Below the pieces are notes generated by a model, which saw nothing but the letters and a program-made list of their open reading frames with translations, searched no databases and was not told the DNA's origin. From Lachnospiraceae bacterium (GTDB lineage: Bacteria > Bacillota > Clostridia > Lachnospirales > Lachnospiraceae): a DNA stretch of 56,793 nucleotides. Positions within the stretch are counted from its first letter, which is position 1. Every line of letters begins with the position of its first letter. The stretch spans positions 1 through 56,793 of the forward strand of contig JAILNN010000203.1 of NCBI GenBank assembly GCA_024691565.1, read 5' to 3'. The position numbers were made by a program, and so were the translations under genes. Shown piece by piece: positions 44,739-52,311 of this stretch.

Positions 44739-45695
44739 TTACATCAATTCATTTAACTTTTCATACACAAAATCAACCGCTTTTTTTCTAACTTCTCCTC
44801 TACCAATATTTCCAAATTTCTTTGTAAATGTATATGGTTTTCCATCAATACAAAATCCAAAGCAAACCATGCCAATAGGCTTATTCTCTGTACCACCAGT
44901 TGGGCCGGCAATTCCGCTAATTCCAACACCAACTTCTGCACCAGAATTTTTGCTAACTCCTTCAGCCATCTTACAAGCAACCTCTTCACTAACAACTCCA
45001 TATTTCTCAATAAAATCAGGTAAAACTCCAAGACACTTTATTTTGGCTTTATTCGCATATGTAATATGACTCTCATCAAAAACACAAGATGCATCTGGAA
45101 CATCAACAAGTCTGGCAGCCGCAAGTCCACCCGTACAAGATTCCGCAAAAGCTATATGACTTTTTTTATCAATCAACTTCTCAACTAACCTGTATTCAGG
45201 GCCATTCAGTTCAAAAAATTCATTAACCTGTTCTGAATTTTTAAATAAAATTCCAGTTCCACCTTGTTCCTTCCATTCGTTAATATTTCTATCAAAATCA
45301 TCTACCAAAACATATTCAGGGCCAAAGCAATAATTCTTTTTTTCTTCAGCATAAACAATATGCACCTTAATTTCCTCACCGAGAAGCCTGTGAATCCACT
45401 TAATTTTATCCTCTCCAGCAGTCACAATTCCTCTTTTCTCCTTCGGAATTCCAGTAAGAATTTCAACCCTGTCACCATACTTCGCATAAATTCTCAAAAA
45501 CATTTCTCTAGCGCCTGGCATAAAATCAAGCTTATCATAAAAATGCTCGACGTCTCTGACCTTCGCCCACATTAAATTGTCCTCTTCCTCAGTCTTCGTA
45601 GCCTGATCTCTATTTTCGATTCCACATAACTGAAGAACACCCTTATCAAAATCCGCCAAAACACCGTCCATATCAAAATAAATTTTCTTATACAT
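44739..45695 (-). CDS. Fusion of HAD 5'-nucleotidase-like domain and PncC (CinA C-terminal) amidase
   Basis: Residues 1-165 are a HAD phosphatase of the 5'(3')-deoxyribonucleotidase type: YFDMDGVLADFD (Asp8, Asp10), LTGIPKEKRG (motif II), VLVDDFDRNI (motif IV). Residues 170-318 are the CinA C-terminal nicotinamide-nucleotide amidase: AFAESCTGGLAAARL with nucleophile Ser186, YANKAK, GVGISGIAGPTGG and KPIGMVCFG. PncC converts NMN to nicotinate mononucleotide; the HAD half could dephosphorylate a nucleotide. The reading frame is continuous and both active sites look intact. I do not know this fusion as a standard architecture. It lies 72 bases after the lyxose isomerase gene. Confidence 0.88.
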   Translation of the reverse strand: MYKKIYFDMDGVLADFDKGVLQLCGIENRDQATKTEEEDNLMWAKVRDVEHFYDKLDFMPGAREMFLRIYAKYGDRVEILTGIPKEKRGIVTAGEDKIKWIHRLLGEEIKVHIVYAEEKKNYCFGPEYVLVDDFDRNINEWKEQGGTGILFKNSEQVNEFFELNGPEYRLVEKLIDKKSHIAFAESCTGGLAAARLVDVPDASCVFDESHITYANKAKIKCLGVLPDFIEKYGVVSEEVACKMAEGVSKNSGAEVGVGISGIAGPTGGTENKPIGMVCFGFCIDGKPYTFTKKFGNIGRGEVRKKAVDFVYEKLNELM

Positions 45696-45767
45696 TTTAA
45701 TTCATCCTTCCTAGTAAATTATTTTTGTCAATATTCTCAGCCCTAATTATAAAAACCAGCAACTATT

Positions 45768-46457
45768 CTAATCCTTCGCTTTAGGGTACTCATTGCATAG
45801 CAATCTATATGGTTCTTCGTCCTCTTCAATCTCTGGGAAACGCCCTACTGGCGGATTAAAACGATTATCCGTATTATCATCATTACACTGACTAACTTCA
45901 CCCAAAAGCACAGGTCCAGTTCCTTTTTCAACGTTGAAATCATGGTAAAGCCCCTGGTAAATATAGATACTCTCTCCAGGTGTAAGCCTCACATCCGTAC
46001 CAGCTGGCACAATCGTCTTAACCCCATCTTTATACACTGCCACCGGCGAATCATAATCAATGCTTTCATCCTTATTTGAATTATAAACCTTAATCAAAAG
46101 ATTTCCGCCACCTCGATTAATAATATCCTCGGTTTTATACCAATGGAAGTGATTTGGTGAATACTGCCCTTCCTTAAGATACAAAAGCTTCTCTGCATAA
46201 ACCTTAGGATATTTATCTTTCATCTTCCTATTTCCATTTCGAATTGTAATAAGGGAAAAGCCCGTCTTATCAAAATCTCCAAGGCCATAATCTGTTATGT
46301 CCCAGCCAAGCATACAATCTCTGATTTCATCATATTCATGTCCCTTATTCTGCCAGTCTTCAGGTGTAAAATCGCAAAACGGCGGAAGAAAACAATTATA
46401 CTTTTTACAAGCCTCTTCCATCTCTTTAAGCGCCTTATTAATTTCACTTCTCTTCAT
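45768..46457 (-). CDS. D-lyxose/D-mannose isomerase (cupin family)
   Basis: The enzyme interconverts D-lyxose with D-xylulose (and D-mannose with D-fructose). The family pattern is clear: MKRSEINKALKEMEE, LPPFCDFTPEDW, GWDITDYGLGDF, then a cupin with metal ligands in PNHFHWYKTEDI (two His and Glu) and YQGLYHDFNVEKG. The length is 229 residues. GAGGAGG precedes the ATG, and TATAAT at 46499-46504 (minus) is a likely -10. The product D-xylulose could be phosphorylated by the FGGY kinase at 52312, but that gene is in a separate operon. Confidence 0.88.
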   Translation of the reverse strand: MKRSEINKALKEMEEACKKYNCFLPPFCDFTPEDWQNKGHEYDEIRDCMLGWDITDYGLGDFDKTGFSLITIRNGNRKMKDKYPKVYAEKLLYLKEGQYSPNHFHWYKTEDIINRGGGNLLIKVYNSNKDESIDYDSPVAVYKDGVKTIVPAGTDVRLTPGESIYIYQGLYHDFNVEKGTGPVLLGEVSQCNDDNTDNRFNPPVGRFPEIEEDEEPYRLLCNEYPKAKD

Positions 46458-46626
46458 CCAGGTACCTCCTCTTCAAGTCTCTCGCCAAAATTAGAATTAT
46501 TATAACGCAAAACACATCCAAAATAAAGTCTATATATTTTAAAGTCAATTTCTTTAAAGTCCTTTTATTTAAAGTCCTTTTATTTCAAAAGTAAAACCAT
46601 ATATTAAAAATTACTCAAACAAAAAA

Positions 46627-46696
46627 GGAACTGAAATTTTCACCCTAAAAAGTCAAACAAAAATCAACAATTTAGAAATTAAAAAATTTCAGTTCC
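46627..46696 (-). terminator. Terminator after the alkylsulfatase gene
   Basis: A perfect 14-bp stem, GGAACTGAAATTTT (46627-46640) with AAAATTTCAGTTCC (46683-46696), encloses a 42-base AT-rich loop. On the minus strand TTTTTTG follows directly. The loop is long but the stem and T-run are good. Confidence 0.7.
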
Positions 46697-46715
46697 ATTA
46701 TAATTATATTATTAT

Positions 46716-48707
46716 TTACACAGTCTCATTAGACTCAACAAGCTTGAATCTACTGTGCTCCTTAACATCAATTAAGCCTTCTTCGAGTCTCTCTAAATAC
46801 TCAAATTTATTTGTCTTAATCTTGTCTTTAACAAGTGAAAGCTTTTTATTAAGAAGTGCAAAAAGTGCCTCCTTATTTAATTCTGCATAAGCTTCAATTG
46901 AAGACTTATCATCCACCTTTTCATCATATGGATAACTTAATACAACGCCACCATAAAGCTTCAAAACAAAGTTATTTTCACTTTCATTTCCATATGTATT
47001 TTCATGAATCTTAAGTCTCAATTCAAAATCTTTGGCCTTTGACTTATCACTATCATAAAGAATTCCAATGTACTTAAGCAAAAGCTCAGCACTCATGCAT
47101 TTAGCCAAATCAGATCCAGACTCAGCCTTTCTATCACCTGGAGTTCTAACGCCCGCTCTAAGCTCGAACGCCCCCTGCAAATATGCATTTCTCCAAACTG
47201 AAGATTCAGAAACATATCCAAGCTGCTCAAAAGCATCAGCAGTCAAAAATCTAGCCTGCTGATTCTTAGGATTAGCAAGAACAACTTTTCCAGCAGCATA
47301 TGCCGCTCTGTTATATTCCCCAGCTTCATAATCCTTAGATGCCTTTGTAAGAACTTCTTCTTCAGAGCCCACATATTCAACGAAAGTCTTGGCTTCTTCA
47401 ACCTCTGTAAGCGGATCAATTTCATTAGGATTTCCATTAAAGAAACCTAAATATTTTGTATAAACCGCTCTTGCATTGATAGGTAGAGAACCATAATACG
47501 GTCTCAAATAATAGTCCTTTTTAATATTCTCAGGAATCCTAATTTTCTTTGCAATTTCCTTAGCAGTAAAGCCCTCATTTGCATATAACAGAGTCTGATC
47601 ATGAATATATTTATAAAGACTTGCATTATTTAAAAGATAATTTCTAATCGTATCTGGATGCTCTTTTGTATTAAAATGAGGCCAATTATGTGACTGGAAA
47701 ATCACATCTGATTTATCAGCATATTTGTCCATCGCTTCCAAAATAAAACTTGCCCAAGCACTGGAATCACGAAGCTGAGCGCCTCTTATCGGATACAAAT
47801 TGTGAAGTGTACCTGTACAATTTTCTGCAACCCAAAACGCTTTATAATCCACAAAATAATTGTTCATTTCAGCTGGCGCTTCAGTACCAGGAGTAAGCTG
47901 GAAATCAACCTTTAATCCATCAATTTCAACGATTCCATTCTCAGAAATATAGTTAGTTGGAGTAATAAAACTTCCAGTACCATTTGAAATATCAACACCA
48001 ATACCAACAGAAACCTTACCCTTAATTCCAGGCTTAACAGCCCCACCAAATTGGTATTCTGCTCTTCTACCCATTGCTGTACCAGCAAAAAGTGTTTCCT
48101 TAACACATTCAGCATCAAAGCCTACAGGAACATAAATTTGAACCTGTGTTTCAACATCATGACCAACCTGCTCTTCCTTAACAACACCCTTAATTCCGCC
48201 GTAATGATCAGAATGGGAATGTGAAATTATAATCGCCTTAATATTGTCGCGGATGTTCTCCTTCAAGGCCTCTTCAAGCAAATCAATCGCCTTACTTGAA
48301 ACCTCAACATTTGTCATAACGTCCTGAACAATCCAGCCGCTCTTTCCTCTGATAATCGTCAAATTAGCAATATCAAGTCCTCTAACCTGATAAATTTTAT
48401 CTTTAATAACCTCAAAAACTCCAGCATAAGAGTTTCCCTTACCATTAATCCAAAGACTAGGATTAATGGTATAAGGTGTTGCTTTACTCTTAAAGAAGCT
48501 GTAGTTATCAACGTCCCATGCAAGCTCATCAGAATTAAGCTTTTTAATCTTAAGTCCATCAGCAGAAAGAATAAGTTTATCAGCAGCAATTTCAAGCTCA
48601 TCAGTAAAATTATTATCAATATCAAGCCCTAATTCTTCAGCAATTTTTTTATTTTTATCTATTGTATAATCTGATGCTTCTTTAACTTCTGAATTCAAAT
48701 TCAACAT
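46716..48707 (-). CDS. Alkylsulfatase (SdsA1/BDS1-type metallo-beta-lactamase fold)
   Basis: A zinc hydrolase that cleaves primary alkyl sulfate esters to alcohol and sulfate. The N-terminal domain carries the motif ISHSHSDHYGG (His163, His165, Asp167, His168). ENCTGTLHNLYPIRGAQ and FQSHNWPHF are further family motifs. A helical dimerisation domain (about 390-520) and a C-terminal SCP2-like domain complete a 663-residue protein of normal length. Unlike SdsA1 it has no signal peptide, so it should work on imported substrate in the cytoplasm. It is third in an operon after a sulfonate-type binding lipoprotein and a DUF1254/DUF1214 protein. Confidence 0.92.
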   Translation of the reverse strand: MLNLNSEVKEASDYTIDKNKKIAEELGLDIDNNFTDELEIAADKLILSADGLKIKKLNSDELAWDVDNYSFFKSKATPYTINPSLWINGKGNSYAGVFEVIKDKIYQVRGLDIANLTIIRGKSGWIVQDVMTNVEVSSKAIDLLEEALKENIRDNIKAIIISHSHSDHYGGIKGVVKEEQVGHDVETQVQIYVPVGFDAECVKETLFAGTAMGRRAEYQFGGAVKPGIKGKVSVGIGVDISNGTGSFITPTNYISENGIVEIDGLKVDFQLTPGTEAPAEMNNYFVDYKAFWVAENCTGTLHNLYPIRGAQLRDSSAWASFILEAMDKYADKSDVIFQSHNWPHFNTKEHPDTIRNYLLNNASLYKYIHDQTLLYANEGFTAKEIAKKIRIPENIKKDYYLRPYYGSLPINARAVYTKYLGFFNGNPNEIDPLTEVEEAKTFVEYVGSEEEVLTKASKDYEAGEYNRAAYAAGKVVLANPKNQQARFLTADAFEQLGYVSESSVWRNAYLQGAFELRAGVRTPGDRKAESGSDLAKCMSAELLLKYIGILYDSDKSKAKDFELRLKIHENTYGNESENNFVLKLYGGVVLSYPYDEKVDDKSSIEAYAELNKEALFALLNKKLSLVKDKIKTNKFEYLERLEEGLIDVKEHSRFKLVESNETV

Positions 48708-48797
48708 TTAAACACCCCTTTTTTCCTCGCAAAATTTCTAATAAAACTTTGCTCAAATTTTAATATAATTTTTAAAAGTATTTTTCAATTAAAGTTC

Positions 48798-50096
48798 TTA
48801 CACCTCTGTAATTACAGGTGGAACCCACTTACCCTCAAGAGTAAATTCATCAGGATAATAAATTCTAATTGCAAGAGAAAAAGTATCCTCGACAGCAGGC
48901 GCAGGAAGCCAATTCTTAGCTGCCTTTTCATCCTTAGGCTCCTCTCTTGAAATATAAATATCTAACGAACCATCTTCATTTAATTCAACAATATTATCCA
49001 AAACATCATATGTATTAATCGCATAACGATTTATCTTATTATCTGCTGGATACTGACTTGGTGTTCCATATAAAGTAAGTGACCAGAAATATGATGCATG
49101 TGGAAAACCATCCTTCTCGAAAGTAAGTTTATATGTCTTCTTTGCACTCAATTCTTTTCCATCTGGACCTGTAAAACTTGAAGCATAACTACTATCCTGA
49201 GGAATATTTGCTCCCCATCCCTGATATGCAGTTACCGCTCTAGCAACATAGTTAGTTCCATAGTTACCAATATCCTTAAATTTCTGAGTCCAATTCGCAT
49301 AAATCACAAAGTCACTTTTATCAACATATTCTCCATTAACTATTGCTTCAAGGCACTCTTTATGCGCGATTTCAAGGGCTTTTCTAGCCTTCTCTGAAGT
49401 CTTATCATAATCAAAATTTGCCTCAACTTCTTCGTAACCTAAGTCCTTAAAATTCGAAAGCACTTTTGCATCTTTAATCTTATTAAACTTAGAAAGTTTT
49501 GCAAATAATTCAAAATAATCCTTTGTAGAAATTGTTCTCAAAAGCTCTGCTGGAGCCACTTCCATAGGTGGAACACTCTCCAACTTTTCAGGGAAAATTG
49601 GTTTAAATACAAACTGATCCTGATACTTATTTACATATTCATAATCCTTCTTACCCCTTGTTTCAATTCTCAAAAGAATTGAGTTAAGAGAATTCTCAAG
49701 ACGAATCACTCTATGATTCTCATATCCTGCAGGAACCGGTGTATCCCTATACAAAAGAACATAATCACCTTCCGCCTTATCAGGAGTTCTTGTACCAATT
49801 GACTCAACAACATTTGTATACGCATCCATTATTGGAAAAAGATAATATCTATCCTCAATCTTAGGAACATGCACTTCATAAGGCGTGTTCGCAAGCTGTG
49901 TAAATCCAAGAGAATAAAGTGTATCCATATTCAAACGAACAACCCTCTTCTCTGTATTGTCTGGAAACTCTCTAAAATGGTCCAATCCCTTAACATCATC
50001 ACTACCGTAGTGAGTTGCCTCTGTAGCAATCAATGAAAAAGCATATAAATAAACGTTCTTAGCCTTTTCAACTAATCTATTTAATTCATCACTCAA
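48798..50096 (-). CDS. DUF1254/DUF1214-domain protein
   Basis: The N-terminal half matches DUF1254 (NMDTLYSLGFTQLANTPYEV, RYYLFPIMDAYTNV) and the C-terminal third DUF1214 (YFWSLTLYGTPSQYPADN...). The biochemical function of these domains is not settled. No signal peptide is seen, though many relatives are exported. The TTG at 50096 is favoured as the start because GGAGGG lies 7 bases before it. The ATG eight codons upstream (50120) has no ribosome site and would place GGAGGG inside the coding sequence. The gene lies between the binding protein and the alkylsulfatase, suggesting a part in organosulfate use. Confidence 0.85.
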   Translation of the reverse strand: MSDELNRLVEKAKNVYLYAFSLIATEATHYGSDDVKGLDHFREFPDNTEKRVVRLNMDTLYSLGFTQLANTPYEVHVPKIEDRYYLFPIMDAYTNVVESIGTRTPDKAEGDYVLLYRDTPVPAGYENHRVIRLENSLNSILLRIETRGKKDYEYVNKYQDQFVFKPIFPEKLESVPPMEVAPAELLRTISTKDYFELFAKLSKFNKIKDAKVLSNFKDLGYEEVEANFDYDKTSEKARKALEIAHKECLEAIVNGEYVDKSDFVIYANWTQKFKDIGNYGTNYVARAVTAYQGWGANIPQDSSYASSFTGPDGKELSAKKTYKLTFEKDGFPHASYFWSLTLYGTPSQYPADNKINRYAINTYDVLDNIVELNEDGSLDIYISREEPKDEKAAKNWLPAPAVEDTFSLAIRIYYPDEFTLEGKWVPPVITEV

Positions 50097-50132
50097 TTTT
50101 TCACCCTCCAAAATGTTCATAATTTTTACTAT

Positions 50133-51209
50133 TTAGTCAATTTCAACTGCATCAGGGTAAAGCTTCTTTGCAATGGAAACATCTACATAATCCTTTGTAT
50201 CAAACTCATAATCATAGTACTTATTCTCATAAAGCCACTTATTTACATTATCAACATAGTCATAGATGTCCTTCTTAAACATAATTCCAAGATCATATGC
50301 GTCAAGACCTGCCTTAATAGCATCCTCTGAAAGACCTGTCTTAGTATTGATAATCTTAATTGCATCTTCCTGATTTTCATTGATATAATCAAGAGTCTCC
50401 TGGAATCCCTTATAGAACTTTTCAACTGCCTCAGAATTCTCAGCAAGATATGAATCCTTAGCAACAAAGAATAAAGTTGTTGTAGCATCCAATTCAGCAA
50501 TATTAAGAATACTAACCCATCCTAAATCAGCAAGCTTAGCAGCAGAATCTCCCGAAGCCCAAAAAGCATCAGCATCACCCTTCTGCGCAATTGCAATTGC
50601 ATTAGCAACACTATCAACATTAACAAGCTCAACATCATCAACACTAAGTCCCTTATATTCAGCAGTAAGAACATTCCAATATTCCCAAATTGTACCTGTA
50701 AGATTTAAAATTCTCTTTCCCTTAATATCATCAATATCTTTAATTTCATCTGGATTAACATAGAGCTGCTGAGCTGCGATATCACCATAATTAGCAATAA
50801 GTCTCAAGTCATTCTGTTTTGTATTACCTACTCTATTAAGAAAAGCAAAGTCAGCCGCAATTCCGATATCAAGCTGATCAGAAACAAGAGCATCAATTGT
50901 ATTAATACCAGCTGCATACTCAGTAATCTGAAGGTCAACACCGTTATCCTCAAAGAATCCCTTTTCAAGACCAACCATAGCAATCTGATGATCAATATTT
51001 GTTGTCATAACACCAAATCTAACTGTAACATTTTCTTTTGAATCAGAACCCTTACTTTCACTTCCCTGTCCAGCCTTAGCTGACTTACTACCAACATCTG
51101 TCTTTCCGCATCCTGTTAAAGCAAACGCTGAAAAAATAAATGAAAAAACAATAACCAAAGATAAAACTTTCTTCAAAACCAATTTACCATTACTAAATTC
51201 CTTAATCAT
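50133..51209 (-). CDS. ABC substrate-binding lipoprotein, SsuA/TauA type
   Basis: A lipoprotein signal (hydrophobic residues 14-31, lipobox LTGC) is followed by a Ser/Lys/Gly linker and a nitrate/sulfonate/taurine-type binding fold. VRFGVMTTNIDHQIAMVGLEKGFFEDNG, ALVSDQLDIGIAADF and NPDEIKDIDDIKGKRI mark the family. The length is 358 residues. AGGAGGG precedes the ATG. It is the first gene of an operon with the DUF1254/DUF1214 protein and the alkylsulfatase. The only matching permease and ATPase here are at 41276-43196, 7 kb away on the other strand. Confidence 0.92.
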   Translation of the reverse strand: MIKEFSNGKLVLKKVLSLVIVFSFIFSAFALTGCGKTDVGSKSAKAGQGSESKGSDSKENVTVRFGVMTTNIDHQIAMVGLEKGFFEDNGVDLQITEYAAGINTIDALVSDQLDIGIAADFAFLNRVGNTKQNDLRLIANYGDIAAQQLYVNPDEIKDIDDIKGKRILNLTGTIWEYWNVLTAEYKGLSVDDVELVNVDSVANAIAIAQKGDADAFWASGDSAAKLADLGWVSILNIAELDATTTLFFVAKDSYLAENSEAVEKFYKGFQETLDYINENQEDAIKIINTKTGLSEDAIKAGLDAYDLGIMFKKDIYDYVDNVNKWLYENKYYDYEFDTKDYVDVSIAKKLYPDAVEID

Positions 51210-51320
51210 ATTTCTTTCCCTCCTAATATTTTATAATTTTAAAAATGATTGAATAATTTAATAGTATTGAATAAAAAAAACTAATGTAAAACAAAAGTTG
51301 AAAATAATATTGAATAAAAA

Positions 51321-51392
51321 AAACTGATAGCGCTATATTTTCTTCAACAACTTTCATTTCGAAAATCGTTTCATCGAAAACGCTATCAGTTT
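51321..51392. promoter_or_regulatory. 12-bp inverted repeat upstream of the binding-protein operon
   Basis: AAACTGATAGCG (51321-51332) and CGCTATCAGTTT (51381-51392) are perfect inverted copies 48 bases apart. On the minus strand a run of T follows the distal arm, so it could terminate transcripts from the DUF6273 gene. The right arm overlaps the predicted -10, and both arms contain a GCG-centred motif like a LacI-family operator. Paired operators are the alternative reading. The rest of the 366-base gap between 51210 and 51575 shows no recognised riboswitch. Confidence 0.5.
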
Positions 51393-51416
51393 AATCACAT
51401 TTCGAATTACATTCAA
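51388..51416 (-). promoter_or_regulatory. Promoter for the SsuA-type/DUF1254/alkylsulfatase operon
   Basis: On the minus strand TTGAAT (51411-51416), 17 bases, TAAACT (51388-51393). It predicts a leader of about 170 bases. A weaker alternative (TTTACA-18-TACTAT) lies nearer the gene. Confidence 0.45.
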
Positions 51417-51575
51417 TACAAATATCGAAAAAACTAGCTACTCCATAAGTTTATATTATGCAACATTTCATTTACATATCATTTTTCATATATTTATATA
51501 TCATTTGCATTATACTTCTAAACCCCTATATTTACGCGATTCTTTAATCATTTTCCCATAAAATCACCTAAAAAA

Positions 51576-52295
51576 TTACTTTCTTTTCACCCACATGACC
51601 GGCCTAACTCCGCCGTTCATAACATATTTGTCAAACACCTTATGTCCTGCAGTGTTGACATATCCATAGTCACCAACATTCGCTGCATCATTTGGCTGGA
51701 ATCCTGGTGAACGAAGCCACCACCAAACAAAGTTTCCTTCTTTGTTGGTCGCCATTCTAACACCTCTATCATCAAAATAATTATTTGCCTCATCAATGGA
51801 AAGCAAGTAAACAAAATCTCTCGTAGGTTTACCACCAACTGTATCAAAATCAGGATTCTTTTTATTAACAACCTTAGTCTTTAAAATACTCTTCTTCTCA
51901 TCATCAGAAAATGCCTCGTTATAAAAGGTATCATTGAGCCAAGCTCTAAGAGTACAATCTTTCCAAGATGTCTCTTCATCCTTATCATGATATGAATTCT
52001 CAGCTACACATCCAGAAGTAATAAGGAATAATTTATCTCCCTTTTCTTCTAAAACAGTCCATGAAATTTCACCCTCATAATCTCCAATTTGAACCTTATC
52101 ACCGACCTTTGCTTCCGAAAGTTCAGCATAATCAATTTCAGGTTCTGGTGTAACTTCAACTTCAATAAAGTGTCCTGGTTTACTCAATTCATCAGAACCC
52201 TTTTTTTGGTTTAGAAGCAAGACTGCAGCGACACCAACGGCAGCTAAAACAACCACACAAATACAGATAATAATAATGGTTTTTTTTCTCTTCAT
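51576..52295 (-). CDS. Membrane-anchored DUF6273 protein
   Basis: A basic start and one hydrophobic span (residues 4-28) are followed by a short Pro/Glu linker and a DUF6273 domain (about residues 60-239). Typical motifs are CTLRAWLNDTFYNEAF, DFVYLLSIDEA, the WWWLRSPG centre and the ending GGVRPVMWV. The domain resembles the sulfatase-modifying/C-type-lectin-like fold and is common in extracellular proteins of Clostridia; its function is unknown. It starts 16 bases after the FGGY kinase gene ends, so the two form an operon. Confidence 0.85.
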   Translation of the reverse strand: MKRKKTIIIICICVVVLAAVGVAAVLLLNQKKGSDELSKPGHFIEVEVTPEPEIDYAELSEAKVGDKVQIGDYEGEISWTVLEEKGDKLFLITSGCVAENSYHDKDEETSWKDCTLRAWLNDTFYNEAFSDDEKKSILKTKVVNKKNPDFDTVGGKPTRDFVYLLSIDEANNYFDDRGVRMATNKEGNFVWWWLRSPGFQPNDAANVGDYGYVNTAGHKVFDKYVMNGGVRPVMWVKRK

Positions 52296-52311
52296 AAACT
52301 AACTCCTATAA

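Noticed and set aside
44869..45575. Plus-strand open frames opposite the HAD-PncC gene
   Set aside because: They lack ribosome sites and any protein pattern; the minus-strand frame has two intact enzyme domains.
46540..46600. Direct repeat of TTTAAAGTCCTTTTAT before the lyxose isomerase gene
   Set aside because: Two adjacent AT-rich copies only; it looks like local duplication, and no function could be supported.
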